From JBMOKT01 sp049323895 (lineage in GTDB: Bacteria > Bacillota > Peptococcia > Peptococcales > BICA1-8): a stretch of 64,000 nt of DNA. The DNA lies in assembly GCA_049323895.1 (NCBI GenBank), contig JBMOKT010000026.1, positions 1 to 64,000 on the forward strand, read 5' to 3'. This document shows, piece after piece, positions 42,451-51,367 of this stretch (position 1 is the stretch's first letter; each line of letters starts with the position of its first letter). Made by a program: the position numbers and the translations under genes. The notes under the pieces were generated by a model, which was not told the origin of the DNA, did no database searches, and was given only the letters and a program-made list of their open reading frames with translations.

Positions 42451-43572
42451 TTAGAATCCTAGGGCTTTCTCTGCCGGCACATATTCATGTCCTAAACTAA
42501 CTGCTACAGCTTCATAGGTTACATAACCATTGGCAACATTTACACCTAGTTTAAGAGCCTTGTTTTCTTTAACAGCCTTGACTCCACCTTTATTAGCTAT
42601 TTCAAGTGCATAAGGCAGAGTAGCATTGGTAAGGGCAAAGGTCGAGGTGCGAGGTACAGCACCAGGCATATTGGCAACAGAATAATGTACTACTCCATGT
42701 TTCTCAAAAACAGGGTTACTATGGGTGGTTACCCTGTCAATTGTTTCAACAGAGCCACCCTGATCAATAGCAACATCAACAATAACTGATCCTGGCTTCA
42801 TGGTTTTAACCATTTCCTCGGTCACCAAATGAGGTGCTTTAGCCCCGGGAATAAGTACAGCACCCACTACTAAATCAGCCTCTTGTACCGTTTCAGCAAT
42901 ATTAAAGCTGTTGGACATAATTGTTTTTATTTTTGATCCGAATATATCATCGAGATAACGCATCCTGTCTATGCTTCTTTCGATTATGGTAACGTCGGCA
43001 CCCATCCCCACTGCCATTTTGGCCGCGTTGGTACCAACAATGCCGCCGCCGATAATAGCTACCTTGGCGGGCTGTACACCTGGAACACCGCCTAAAAGTA
43101 CACCTTTGCCACCTTTAGGCTTCTCCAAAAATTGTGCCCCTACCTGGATTGCCATTCTCCCAGCAACCTCACTCATAGGAGTAAGCAAAGGCAGGCTGCC
43201 GTTATCTAGCTGTACAGTTTCATAAGCAATAGCTAAGACTTTTTTCTCCATTAAAGCTTGGGTTAGTTCCGGCTCGGGAGCCAGGTGCAGATATGTAAAG
43301 AGTACTAGTCCTTCCCTAAAATATCCATATTCCGAGGCAAGGGGTTCTTTTACCTTCATAATCATTTCAGCTTGGGACCATACTTCTGCCGCACCATCAA
43401 TTATCTTGGCACCAGCAGCAATATAATCTTCATTTGTAATTCCGCTGCCTACCCCTGCATTGTTTTCTACAATAACCTGATGACCTGCTTTGATAAATGC
43501 AGTTACCCCGGCAGGTGTAATAGCAACTCTGTTCTCGTTATTCTTTATTTCCTTTGGAATACCTATTAACAT
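42451..43572 (-). CDS. ald: Alanine dehydrogenase
   Basis: A 373-residue NAD-dependent enzyme converting L-alanine to pyruvate, ammonia and NADH, and back. Signatures: MLIGIPKEIKNNENRVAITPAGV at the N-terminus, the catalytic Lys and His in MKVKEPLASEY and FTYLHLAPE, and the Rossmann loop IIGGGIVGTNAAKMAVGMGADVT. The end AEKALGF and the length are typical of Ald. The ATG has AAGGGGGT at about 7 nt. It lies downstream of a PucR-type regulator on the same strand. Confidence 0.97.
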   Translation of the reverse strand: MLIGIPKEIKNNENRVAITPAGVTAFIKAGHQVIVENNAGVGSGITNEDYIAAGAKIIDGAAEVWSQAEMIMKVKEPLASEYGYFREGLVLFTYLHLAPEPELTQALMEKKVLAIAYETVQLDNGSLPLLTPMSEVAGRMAIQVGAQFLEKPKGGKGVLLGGVPGVQPAKVAIIGGGIVGTNAAKMAVGMGADVTIIERSIDRMRYLDDIFGSKIKTIMSNSFNIAETVQEADLVVGAVLIPGAKAPHLVTEEMVKTMKPGSVIVDVAIDQGGSVETIDRVTTHSNPVFEKHGVVHYSVANMPGAVPRTSTFALTNATLPYALEIANKGGVKAVKENKALKLGVNVANGYVTYEAVAVSLGHEYVPAEKALGF

Positions 43573-43682
43573 TATAAACCCCCTTAAATATTGATTTTTC
43601 TTAGTTTATTTCCACAACTTAGTTAATATCCTTATGATAAAAGTATAATTGATAGGAATTTATAATTCTTCGTGGGAAAAAA

Positions 43683-43724
43683 TGAAAAAAAATAAATACT
43701 TTTGTGAAAATTCACAAAAGTATT
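43683..43724 (-). terminator. Terminator of the PucR-type regulator gene
   Basis: AATACTTTTGTGA pairs with TCACAAAAGTATT across a 4-nt loop and overlaps the stop codon. The minus-strand continuation is TATTTTTTTTCATTTTTT. It separates the regulator from ald. Confidence 0.8.
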
Positions 43725-44958
43725 ACAAAAGCTTGTTAAGTTTCATATGCACAAAAAGGGTTATTTTTTGATTATAGTCGGCAAGGTTAATTGCAGCAAT
43801 CTCACTGATTCTTTTCAATCTATAGTTAAGGGTATTGGCGTGAATATGCAGGTTTTTAGCTGTCTGGTTGATATTGCAATCATTTTCCAGATATGCTTCA
43901 AGGGTATTGTAAAGCTCAGTGTTATGGCGTTCATCATATTGGACCAGCAGCTTTAAGTGATAATTTTCATAATTATCACTTCTTCTTTGTTCCAGTAAAA
44001 GGGGCAAGAACTGATAGATACCAAGCTCTTGATAGCAAAAAGTATTTTTTGTTTCCACAGGCAGTCTTTCTTTTATTTCTAAGAGATTTAGGGCCTCTTT
44101 GTAGATTTTTTCAAACCTTTCCCAATTACCATAAATTACACTGTATCCACCCGTTACCTCTCTGACTGCAAAACGTTCCTCCATTTGCTGAATAAAAGCC
44201 TTAATAAATTTATCAAAGGAACTGCTAACTTTCTCAGGGGATTGGGGAGAGGCTAAAAGTATTAATTTATTAACATCCAAGGTATGGAAAATAACCTTTA
44301 CCCGTTGTGTAGTTTTAAGAATATAGTTGATATTCTTTTCTGTCTTTAAATCAATTTTGCTTGGAAACTTAAAGACAAGAACAGCACTTTCATCGGGTGG
44401 AATGATATGCAGACTTTCAAACCTTTTAATAATTTCCTCATCATCATGGAGATGACCGGTTAATAGTTGCCAAAAAAACTCCTGGTAGCCTTCTTCTTTC
44501 TCATTGCGTTTTGAATTGTAACTTAACAGATGATTTTTAACAGCCTGGGCAGCCTTACACAAATAAAGAAAATCCTTATCTTGCAACTGGTAATCAACTT
44601 CCAGGGCATAAATGAATCCCAGGATCTCATTGTTTTTTCTGATGGAAACAGCTATTCTATCCCCTAAGCCAACCTCATTTATTGACTTAATACGAATAGG
44701 TTCATCGCTGTTTAGCAGATAGGGGATGACCCCTTCCCGCCACAGGCTGTTAATAACCTTTTCCGGAACCCGCCGACCGATAATAGTGGCAATTCTAGCC
44801 TGATCCGTCCTTTCATCATGGGTGCTGTAGGCAAGCAATCGGTGGTTAGCATCCTCGATAGTAACGGGGCATTTTAAAATTTCACTAATACGTTCTGCTA
44901 AATTATCTAAGCCATATATCCCTGCGTAAGGGTCTTTTTCCTGATGAGGTGAGTCCAT
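43723..44958 (-). CDS. PucR/CdaR-type transcriptional regulator (AdeR-like)
   Basis: A 411-residue protein with an N-terminal sensor region (about 1-140, GAF-like), a central GGDEF-like PucR domain and a C-terminal helix-turn-helix (YLENDCNINQTAKNLHIHANTLNYRLKRI), the PucR HTH_30 signature. In Bacillus subtilis the PucR-type AdeR activates ald, and ald is the next gene here, so the same pairing is likely (inference). The ATG has GGGGAGG at about 7 nt. A terminator separates it from ald. Confidence 0.88.
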   Translation of the reverse strand: MDSPHQEKDPYAGIYGLDNLAERISEILKCPVTIEDANHRLLAYSTHDERTDQARIATIIGRRVPEKVINSLWREGVIPYLLNSDEPIRIKSINEVGLGDRIAVSIRKNNEILGFIYALEVDYQLQDKDFLYLCKAAQAVKNHLLSYNSKRNEKEEGYQEFFWQLLTGHLHDDEEIIKRFESLHIIPPDESAVLVFKFPSKIDLKTEKNINYILKTTQRVKVIFHTLDVNKLILLASPQSPEKVSSSFDKFIKAFIQQMEERFAVREVTGGYSVIYGNWERFEKIYKEALNLLEIKERLPVETKNTFCYQELGIYQFLPLLLEQRRSDNYENYHLKLLVQYDERHNTELYNTLEAYLENDCNINQTAKNLHIHANTLNYRLKRISEIAAINLADYNQKITLFVHMKLNKLL

Positions 44959-45035
44959 TTTAGCCTCCCCGGAAAGGTTTTTATAAGTTAATTCTATCTA
45001 AATCCCGTTGTAATTACCAGCTATCTTTCGGTAAA

Positions 45036-46892
45036 CTATTTTATTTCAATTGCTAAGAGGGTGCTGTCGTCCTCAAGCTCCCCTTTACTGTATAAAATTC
45101 CCCTTATGAATTCCTTCTGCATATAAAGGGTTTCCATTTGGCTGAATTGCTCCAAGATTTCACGGTTTGACAATATACCTTCTAACCCATCAGTATAGAA
45201 ATAAAATTTGTCTCCCCGCTCCAAGGAAAGCTCCTTATGGTCAAAGAGATTAACATCCAACATTCCTAAAAAGGGTCCTTTAACAATTTGTTCCATGCAG
45301 TAATAGCCTTTATGGTGGTGAATAAATGTATTAATCCCGGCACCAGCTATCTTGACCTCCATTTTGTTGAAATCAAAGCTGAAGCAGCAAGCAGCAACGT
45401 ATTCCTCACCCAGGTATTTAGTAATTTCTTTATTTAACTTATTTACAATTTCCATAGAGTCGGATGTTTCCGAAGCAATATCATAAAACAGTACCCGTAA
45501 GGCCGAACTGGACAAGGCAGCCGATATACCTTTGCCGCTAATATCAAATAATATTCCCACTACCGTATGCTCATTGGGTTTGTAAAATTGGAATAAATCG
45601 CCGCTGATTTCATCGGCTGGTGCATAAATTATTTCCAACTCAGCTTTATCAACCAAAGGAAACTTAGTATCTAACCTCTGTTTTTGAATTAAAGCAGCCC
45701 TCTCCATTTGTCTTTTTCTTTCCGTTATATCCCTGACAACAAACTGCACTGCAGGATTGCCTTGATAGCTGAAGGGGGCCGAAGCCACCTCGACATCTAT
45801 TGTTTTGCCGTCCAACCTGATAAACTTAAAATCTTTCAAAGCATTTGTTGCCCCATGTGTGGTAACTCTTTTAATTCTCTCAGCGGCAGCCTGTCTATGG
45901 TCTTTATGAATAAAATCAAATATGGACTGACCAATTATCTCCTTAGAATCTTTTGCACCTAGAAGATTTGTTAATTTATTGTTAACAATAATGATATTGC
46001 CTTCACTTAGGACCCCAGTTCCATCAGGGGATAGATCAAACAGGTTACGGTAACGCTCTTCACTGCGCATTAGAGCCTCCGCCGCTTTTTTCTGCTCTGT
46101 AATATCCCGCAACTGCTCAATTATTAATACTACCTCCCCCTTTTCATCCAGGATCGGATTATACCGGCAGTCCATATGCCTATCAATCTCTGGGATGTAT
46201 TTTTCTATAATCTCCATTTTCTTGCTTTGTCTGGCTCTGATTACTCCGCAAACATCACAATGCTTATTACGCCCGAGCATTTGAAAACACTTCTTGCCCT
46301 TAGCTTGTTCGTGATCAGTTTTAAAGAATTCATACCCTGCACGATTATAAAAAATATTGGTGTGGTTTGGTGTATGGACACCAATTATATCCGGCACGCC
46401 CCGCAGTACACCCTCCAGGAGCATTGAATATTCTAAAGCCTTTTTTTGTGCTTCCACCCGCTCGGTAATATCAATCACTATGGAGTATAATAATTGTTTG
46501 CCTTTTATTCTGATAGGACCGCTAAAAACCTCAACGTCCCTGATTTCGCCTCCTGTTGCCTGATGCTGGAATAGAAAATAATTTCTTTCTTCCTTACGGG
46601 CATTTTCCATTTCCTTAAAAACAAGCTCTTTTTCCATAATATTAAAATCAGTAATTTTTTTTCTTTTTATTTCTTCCTTACTGAAACCATAAAACTTGCA
46701 AGCTTTAGAATTAGCTTCTATTATTTCACCTGTTTCAGGTTCAATAAGAAGCATTACTATATGGTTATTGTCAAATAAACTATTAAATACATGTTCGTTC
46801 TCCAGGTATCTAGCCTTTGTCTTCAAAAGCTCATTTTGCAGCTTTGTACTAGTAAGCTTTTGTTTATTACGCTCAATTAATTCTTCTAACAT
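45036..46892 (-). CDS. Triple-PAS PP2C (SpoIIE/RsbU-type) phosphatase
   Basis: A 618-residue cytosolic protein. Three PAS domains lie at about 25-135, 140-260 and 270-385; the middle one carries a Cys cluster (CFQMLGRNKHCDVCG) that might hold a metal or redox group. A short coiled linker leads to a SpoIIE-type PP2C phosphatase domain (about 400-618) with DEISGDLFQF, FDISGKGISAAL and FYTDGLEG. Such enzymes dephosphorylate anti-anti-sigma factors in general-stress pathways; no STAS or kinase partner is adjacent. The start is the ATG at 46892 with AAGGTG at 6 nt. It is divergent from the GntR gene. Confidence 0.9.
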   Translation of the reverse strand: MLEELIERNKQKLTSTKLQNELLKTKARYLENEHVFNSLFDNNHIVMLLIEPETGEIIEANSKACKFYGFSKEEIKRKKITDFNIMEKELVFKEMENARKEERNYFLFQHQATGGEIRDVEVFSGPIRIKGKQLLYSIVIDITERVEAQKKALEYSMLLEGVLRGVPDIIGVHTPNHTNIFYNRAGYEFFKTDHEQAKGKKCFQMLGRNKHCDVCGVIRARQSKKMEIIEKYIPEIDRHMDCRYNPILDEKGEVVLIIEQLRDITEQKKAAEALMRSEERYRNLFDLSPDGTGVLSEGNIIIVNNKLTNLLGAKDSKEIIGQSIFDFIHKDHRQAAAERIKRVTTHGATNALKDFKFIRLDGKTIDVEVASAPFSYQGNPAVQFVVRDITERKRQMERAALIQKQRLDTKFPLVDKAELEIIYAPADEISGDLFQFYKPNEHTVVGILFDISGKGISAALSSSALRVLFYDIASETSDSMEIVNKLNKEITKYLGEEYVAACCFSFDFNKMEVKIAGAGINTFIHHHKGYYCMEQIVKGPFLGMLDVNLFDHKELSLERGDKFYFYTDGLEGILSNREILEQFSQMETLYMQKEFIRGILYSKGELEDDSTLLAIEIK

Positions 46893-47056
46893 TATCAACA
46901 CCTTCGCCATCTATAATTGTTTGTTTCATTTTTAGACATTGATTAACAAAAATCCTCTAAATATTTGTTTAACCATAATGTTTTTCTTTTTAAATATTTC
47001 TCAATTTTAAAAAAATATTGTAGAATAAGATTATCTTTAAAAAGAGGGTGTCCAAT

Positions 47057-47731
47057 TTGAGTATAGGGAAAATTAACAGAAAAGCTTCTACTTTGAGGGA
47101 GCAAGCTTACGATATTATAAAAAACGCAATTATGTCAGGTGTTTTAAAGCCTGGTCAGGTCTTAGTAGAGGAACAGTTGGCCAAAGACCTGGGTCTGAGC
47201 CGTACCCCGCTTAGAGAGGCATTGGTCTTGCTGGAGCATGACCAATATATTGAAATGATCCCTTATAAGGGTACCTTTGTTTACAACTTAACGGAGACTG
47301 AGGCCAAGGAAATATTCCATATCAGGGAACTACTTGAACCTGAGGCTGTTTGTATGGCTTTAAAACATATAACAGTTGAAGAAATTGATTATCTTAAGGA
47401 ATTCTTTACAAAGTCAAGGGAAAAGGTTGCCCAAGGTGATCTGGAGACATTCCTGGCTAGTAATAAACTGATACACGATAAACTATTGGAATACAGTGAG
47501 AACCAAACCCTTCGCAAACTAATAATCAACTACCTGGAAAAAATTCAGCGATACCAGAGCATGATTAATGCCTGGGAAGATTCCTGCTGCATTATGGAGG
47601 AATTTAATGAGCATTGTGTTCTCATTGATGCCCTCTATCGGAAAGACGTTGCCGAAATTAAGGAACTGTTAATCAACCATTTGCGCAATTGCCGCATGAG
47701 AATCATTAACCAATTGGAGAAAAAAAGGTAA
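47057..47731 (+). CDS. GntR/FadR-family transcriptional regulator
   Basis: A 224-residue regulator. The N-terminal winged helix shows LREQAYDIIKNAIMSGVLKPGQVLVEEQLAKDLGLSRTPLREAL, the GntR consensus, followed by an all-helical FCD ligand domain (IREL.EPEAVCMALK, HDKLLEYSENQTL, EEFNEHCVLIDALY). FCD domains bind small carboxylates through a metal held by His and Asp. The start is a TTG at 47057 with GAGGGTG at 6 nt. The ligand is unknown; it lies upstream of the cysteine desulfurase gene and may control it. Confidence 0.92.
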   Translation: MSIGKINRKASTLREQAYDIIKNAIMSGVLKPGQVLVEEQLAKDLGLSRTPLREALVLLEHDQYIEMIPYKGTFVYNLTETEAKEIFHIRELLEPEAVCMALKHITVEEIDYLKEFFTKSREKVAQGDLETFLASNKLIHDKLLEYSENQTLRKLIINYLEKIQRYQSMINAWEDSCCIMEEFNEHCVLIDALYRKDVAEIKELLINHLRNCRMRIINQLEKKR

Positions 47732-47795
47732 TAAGTATAAGTGCAACATCGGCTTTCGTAGTAGCTAAAGGCTCGACGTAAGCCGTGTTTTCTAA
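47728..47795. repeat. Dispersed repeat B, copy 1 (hairpin)
   Basis: ATAAGTATAAGTGCAACATCGGCTT...AAGCCGTGTT. The copy at 62521-62589 is the reverse complement, with five substitutions and one indel in 68 bp. AACA-CGGCTT and AAGCCGTGTT can pair as a stem. It starts at the GntR stop codon. Confidence 0.7.
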
Positions 47796-47872
47796 TTTCT
47801 TAAGGATTTTTTTCACACTTTTGCCGCTGTTGAATATTAAATAATTATACTTATTATATAGGTGGTGAAAGT

Positions 47873-49267
47873 ATGAATCTTACCGTTTTCCGTCCTAATT
47901 ACCGTAGTCTTGTGGTGGGTGCTGATACAAAAATACCCATACAAGGGGGAAAAGAAGTTAAGGCAATTAATTTTGACAATGCTGCTTCAACCCCACCTTT
48001 TCGTTCAGTGTTAAATGCAGTAGTTAACTACGCCCCCTGGTATTCTTCCATTCATAGAGGGAAGGGCTATAAGTCCCATCTATCTTCAGACTTCTATGAC
48101 CATTCCCGAGAGATTGTTGCAGAATTTGTGGGTGCAAGTCTGGATGAAAAGAGTGTAATTTACGTTAAGAATACAACTGAGGCTATTAATAAATTATCCT
48201 ACCGTTTATTTGATGACATGAAAAACGCAGTTGTACTGTCAACAGTGATGGAGCACCATTCTAATGACCTCCCCTGGCGAAACAAATACAAACTGGACTA
48301 TATTGACATTGATTCGGCGGGAAGGCTTTCTTTAGATGACTTGGAATATAAGCTCAAAAAATACAAAGGTAAGGTAAAATTAGTAGCAGTAACAGGGGCT
48401 TCAAATGTGACCGGCTATATTAATGACATTTATACAATTGCTGTTTTAGCCCACCAGTACGGCGCAAAAATTTTAGTGGATGGGGCACAACTTGTCCCCC
48501 ACAGCCTTCTTAAAGTAGGAACTGCTGACTCCTTGGAGCATATTGATTATTTGACCTTTTCCGCCCACAAAATGTACGCCCCCTTTGGGATTGGTGTCTT
48601 AATTGGCCCCAAAGAGACCTTTAGTAAAGGTGAACCGGAGTATATGGGGGGTGGAACAATAAAGATGGTGACCCATGATTATATCAGTTGGGCAGACGCC
48701 CCCGAAAGGGATGAAGCTGGAACCCCAAATGTTTTGGGAGTGGCTGCTTTAGTTGAAGGAATAAATGTACTTAAAAAAATCGGCATGGAAAACATTGAAC
48801 GTTATGAGCGCAGCCTGTCAGAGTATGCTCTGCGCAAGCTAAAAAAAATAAAAGATTTGCATATCTATGGCAGCACTGTAAATTGCAAGGACCGGGTCAG
48901 CCTTCTAACCTTTAATATTAAGGACTTGGAACATGCATTAGTTGCTGAAATACTTTCCCAACAGGCGGGTATTGCCGTTCGTAATGGCTGTTTTTGTGCT
49001 AACCCCTATGTTCAAAGATTGTTGGAAGTAAGCCAGGAGGATATAGCAAAATACATGCAAAATCCTTCCCTGCCCCATCCCGGGATGGTACGAATAAGTT
49101 TTGGGCTATACAATACCTACGATGAAATTGATAAGTTATCTGAAATCTTAGCTGCAATAGCAGAAAACAAAAAATATTTTTTTAATAAATTTCAAAATAC
49201 TGCCCCCCTTGTTCCCATCGACCTAAAAAATAGTTTTAATAATTATGGATATTCAGGCTCTCTTTAA
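47873..49267 (+). CDS. Class V aminotransferase, cysteine desulfurase type
   Basis: A 464-residue PLP enzyme that most likely removes sulfur from cysteine as a persulfide. The PLP Lys is in FSAHKMYAPFG (about residue 233). GGG.IKMV and DEAGTPNVLG are aminotransferase V/SufS-like features, and the sulfur-accepting Cys is in VRNGCFCANPY (Cys373 or Cys375). It has a longer N-terminus (about 30 residues before FDNAAST) than SufS. No sufU/BCD or iscU follows. Instead a DsrE_2 protein lies 40 bp downstream, suggesting sulfur relay to it. The ribosome site GGTGGTG precedes the ATG. Confidence 0.88.
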   Translation: MNLTVFRPNYRSLVVGADTKIPIQGGKEVKAINFDNAASTPPFRSVLNAVVNYAPWYSSIHRGKGYKSHLSSDFYDHSREIVAEFVGASLDEKSVIYVKNTTEAINKLSYRLFDDMKNAVVLSTVMEHHSNDLPWRNKYKLDYIDIDSAGRLSLDDLEYKLKKYKGKVKLVAVTGASNVTGYINDIYTIAVLAHQYGAKILVDGAQLVPHSLLKVGTADSLEHIDYLTFSAHKMYAPFGIGVLIGPKETFSKGEPEYMGGGTIKMVTHDYISWADAPERDEAGTPNVLGVAALVEGINVLKKIGMENIERYERSLSEYALRKLKKIKDLHIYGSTVNCKDRVSLLTFNIKDLEHALVAEILSQQAGIAVRNGCFCANPYVQRLLEVSQEDIAKYMQNPSLPHPGMVRISFGLYNTYDEIDKLSEILAAIAENKKYFFNKFQNTAPLVPIDLKNSFNNYGYSGSL

Positions 49268-49307
49268 GCCAAAATATTCTTAAGTCACATATACAGGGGG
49301 AAAAACT

Positions 49308-49784
49308 TTGGCTAAAAAAATGAACCTGTTAATGTTTAGCGGTGATTATGATAAAGCACTAGCTGCTTTAATTTTGGCTAATACTGCCCGGGAAATGGAT
49401 GTAGACGTTACCATGTTTTTTGCTTTTTGGGGGTTATTTTTACTCCGTGACCCCGAAAAAGCCACCATGGAAGATAAAACAGCTTACGAAAAAATGTTTG
49501 GTGCTATGACTCCAAAAGGTCCCCAGGAAATGCCCCTTTCCAAAATGAATTTCAGCGGTCTGGGAAAAACAATGCTTTTGGAGATGATGGAAGATGACAA
49601 CGCACCTCCCTTAGAAGCATTTCTGAAAGGTGCACAGCATAAAGGAATCAAATTTTACGGATGCAAGCTTTCAGTGGAAATAATGGGTTTTAAGAAGGAA
49701 GAGTTTATTCCTGAATTAGAGATAGTGGATGCTAAGACCTATTTGCAGAATGCACTAGAGTCAGATATGCAGTTGTTTATTTAG
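49308..49784 (+). CDS. DsrE/DsrF/DrsE_2-family sulfur-carrier-like protein
   Basis: A 158-residue protein with the DsrE_2 pattern: LLMFSGDYDKALAALILANTAREMDVDVTMFFAFWGL at the start, KMNFSGLGKTMLL in the middle and the conserved Cys119 in KFYGCKLSVEIMGFKKEE. Members accept or pass persulfide sulfur. The start is a TTG at 49308 with GGGGG upstream. The close link to the desulfurase suggests that its Cys is charged by that enzyme (inference). A dispersed repeat follows. Confidence 0.88.
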   Translation: MAKKMNLLMFSGDYDKALAALILANTAREMDVDVTMFFAFWGLFLLRDPEKATMEDKTAYEKMFGAMTPKGPQEMPLSKMNFSGLGKTMLLEMMEDDNAPPLEAFLKGAQHKGIKFYGCKLSVEIMGFKKEEFIPELEIVDAKTYLQNALESDMQLFI

Positions 49785-49869
49785 CCACAGACCCACATGA
49801 CGCAAGCATCACCAGTAGATAATTAAAGTTTGGCCACGGGTGACTTCGTCACACACAGATAAACACTGA

Positions 49870-49925
49870 TTTAATACTTATTTTTACTAGTCACTACTCA
49901 CCAGTCACTAGTCACTTTTTTCAGG
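49870..49925. repeat. TAGTGGCTAGT-family fragment, copy A8
   Basis: ACTAGTCACTACTCACCAGTCACTAGTCACTTTTTT, a diverged member in reverse orientation. Just before it is CACACACAGATAAACACTGATTT, which looks like a separate low-complexity unit. Confidence 0.45.
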
Positions 49926-49950
49926 ACAGATGGACACGGATAACTGAGTA

Positions 49951-49980
49951 TATAATAAGGGAACCGGGATGCCGGTTCCT
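49951..49980 (-). terminator. Terminator of the helical 148-residue gene
   Basis: GGAACCGG pairs with CCGGTTCC across a 4-nt loop; the minus-strand continuation is CTTATTATAT. It overlaps the stop region at 49981. Confidence 0.6.
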
Positions 49981-50427
49981 TTAGTTTAAATAGAATTTAG
50001 ATTTATATGTTCTAAAGTGCAAATTGCTTTCTGCAGGCAGAATTCCAATTAAAACATCACTTAAGTCATAAAGGCACATCAATTTGCCCAACAGCTCTTC
50101 CAGGTTATCCTGGGCATTGGAATAGGTTTCAATAACTTCCTTCATCTCCGAACCAATAATTCCATATACCTCATTTTCATGTTGGTCCAGACCTTTCAAA
50201 AGGCTATTTGCGGACTCTTGCATGACTTTTTTTTCAAACTCAATTTTATCCTGTATTTTTAGTATCTGCTCCTCTACAATATCTACCATGGTATTGTCAC
50301 CCAAGGGTAAATTCCTGATAGAATTAGTAAGCAGCTTGCTTAAATCATCTAGTTCTTTATTATTTTCTTTTGCCATCTTTAAACGGCAATAACCCTCAAT
50401 CCATTTAATGATGCCATCCCTATCCAT
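49981..50427 (-). CDS. Helical cytosolic protein, function unknown
   Basis: A 148-residue protein predicted to be almost wholly alpha-helical with coiled-coil tendency (VDIVEEQILKIQDKIEFEKKVMQE, EMKEVIETYSNAQDNLEELLGKL). No signal, membrane segment, zinc motif or enzymatic signature is seen, and I recognise no family. The ATG has GGGGTG 6 nt upstream. It lies 95 bp downstream of the lipase gene on the same strand. Confidence 0.75.
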   Translation of the reverse strand: MDRDGIIKWIEGYCRLKMAKENNKELDDLSKLLTNSIRNLPLGDNTMVDIVEEQILKIQDKIEFEKKVMQESANSLLKGLDQHENEVYGIIGSEMKEVIETYSNAQDNLEELLGKLMCLYDLSDVLIGILPAESNLHFRTYKSKFYLN

Positions 50428-50522
50428 TTCAACACCCCATTAGATTTATCTTATCTACAGGGTATTAAACTCCGAAAGGAAATGTTCCCCTTTCTGTAAA
50501 TATCCTTAATTTTCACTCACTC

Positions 50523-51350
50523 CTATAGGTGTATCTCCAGCCATCCCAATATTTCTTGAAAAACCTCCTCTTTTACATACTCATTATGCAGTTCGTGGTA
50601 TTGCCCCTCCCAGAGCTTAAGAGTACATTCACCCTTTACACCCGCTGCAAATTCTTTGCTTCCCTCATATGAGGTAATCCCATCTTCTGTTCCATGCATG
50701 AGCAGCAAAGGGATCCGTAAATCTTGGCTATGTTCCAAGGTCCAATTGGCTGCCCTGTGGGCTTCAAAAAACAGCCGGGTTGAGATTCTATTATGAACAA
50801 GGGGGTCATTGGCATAGCTTTCTACTATTTGGGGGTCATGGGAAAGGGCATGGGCGCTTATTCCATTATGCTGAGAGAAAGAAGGCCATACCAAGTCTAC
50901 CCCTTGACCTAATAAGATTTTAAAAAGAGAAGGTTTCAATGCTAATTTAAGCCAGGGACTGGTTACTATTAACCCTTGTAATTCATAATTTCTCCGCATG
51001 CAGTAATTCAATGCCAAATTTCCGCCCAGACTATGTCCATATAAAAATTGAGGTTTATAGGGAAACCTTTTGTGAGATTCTTGTAAAAATTGGTGGATGT
51101 CATTGAGAAAAAATTTATAGGCGGGTACATGCCCCCTTTTACCCCCAGATTTGCCGGAACCCCGCAAGTCAAAGGCAAAAAAAACATATCCGGCATCTGC
51201 TAATTTTTTGGCATAGGTTTCATAGCGTCCGCTGTGTTCCCCCAGCCCATGAACCAGGTTAATAACCCCTTTAGTTTCCCCCTGGGGCTGCCAAAACTGG
51301 GAAAAAATTTTTAAGCCGTCATCCGTTGTCCAATTAAGTTCAGAATGCAT
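50523..51350 (-). CDS. Monoacylglycerol lipase-like alpha/beta hydrolase
   Basis: A 275-residue serine hydrolase of the Hydrolase_4 type. The oxyanion HG motif is in LVHGLGEHSGRY, the nucleophile Ser is in GHSLGGNLAL, the catalytic Asp is in LLMHGTEDGITSYEGS and the His is in YHELHNE. These match bacterial monoglyceride lipases, which are cytosolic. The start is the ATG at 51350 with GGAGGGG 6 nt upstream. It lies 17 bp downstream of the phosphoesterase gene and is cotranscribed with it. Confidence 0.92.
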   Translation of the reverse strand: MHSELNWTTDDGLKIFSQFWQPQGETKGVINLVHGLGEHSGRYETYAKKLADAGYVFFAFDLRGSGKSGGKRGHVPAYKFFLNDIHQFLQESHKRFPYKPQFLYGHSLGGNLALNYCMRRNYELQGLIVTSPWLKLALKPSLFKILLGQGVDLVWPSFSQHNGISAHALSHDPQIVESYANDPLVHNRISTRLFFEAHRAANWTLEHSQDLRIPLLLMHGTEDGITSYEGSKEFAAGVKGECTLKLWEGQYHELHNEYVKEEVFQEILGWLEIHL

Positions 51351-51367
51351 AATCACCCCTCCCCCTT

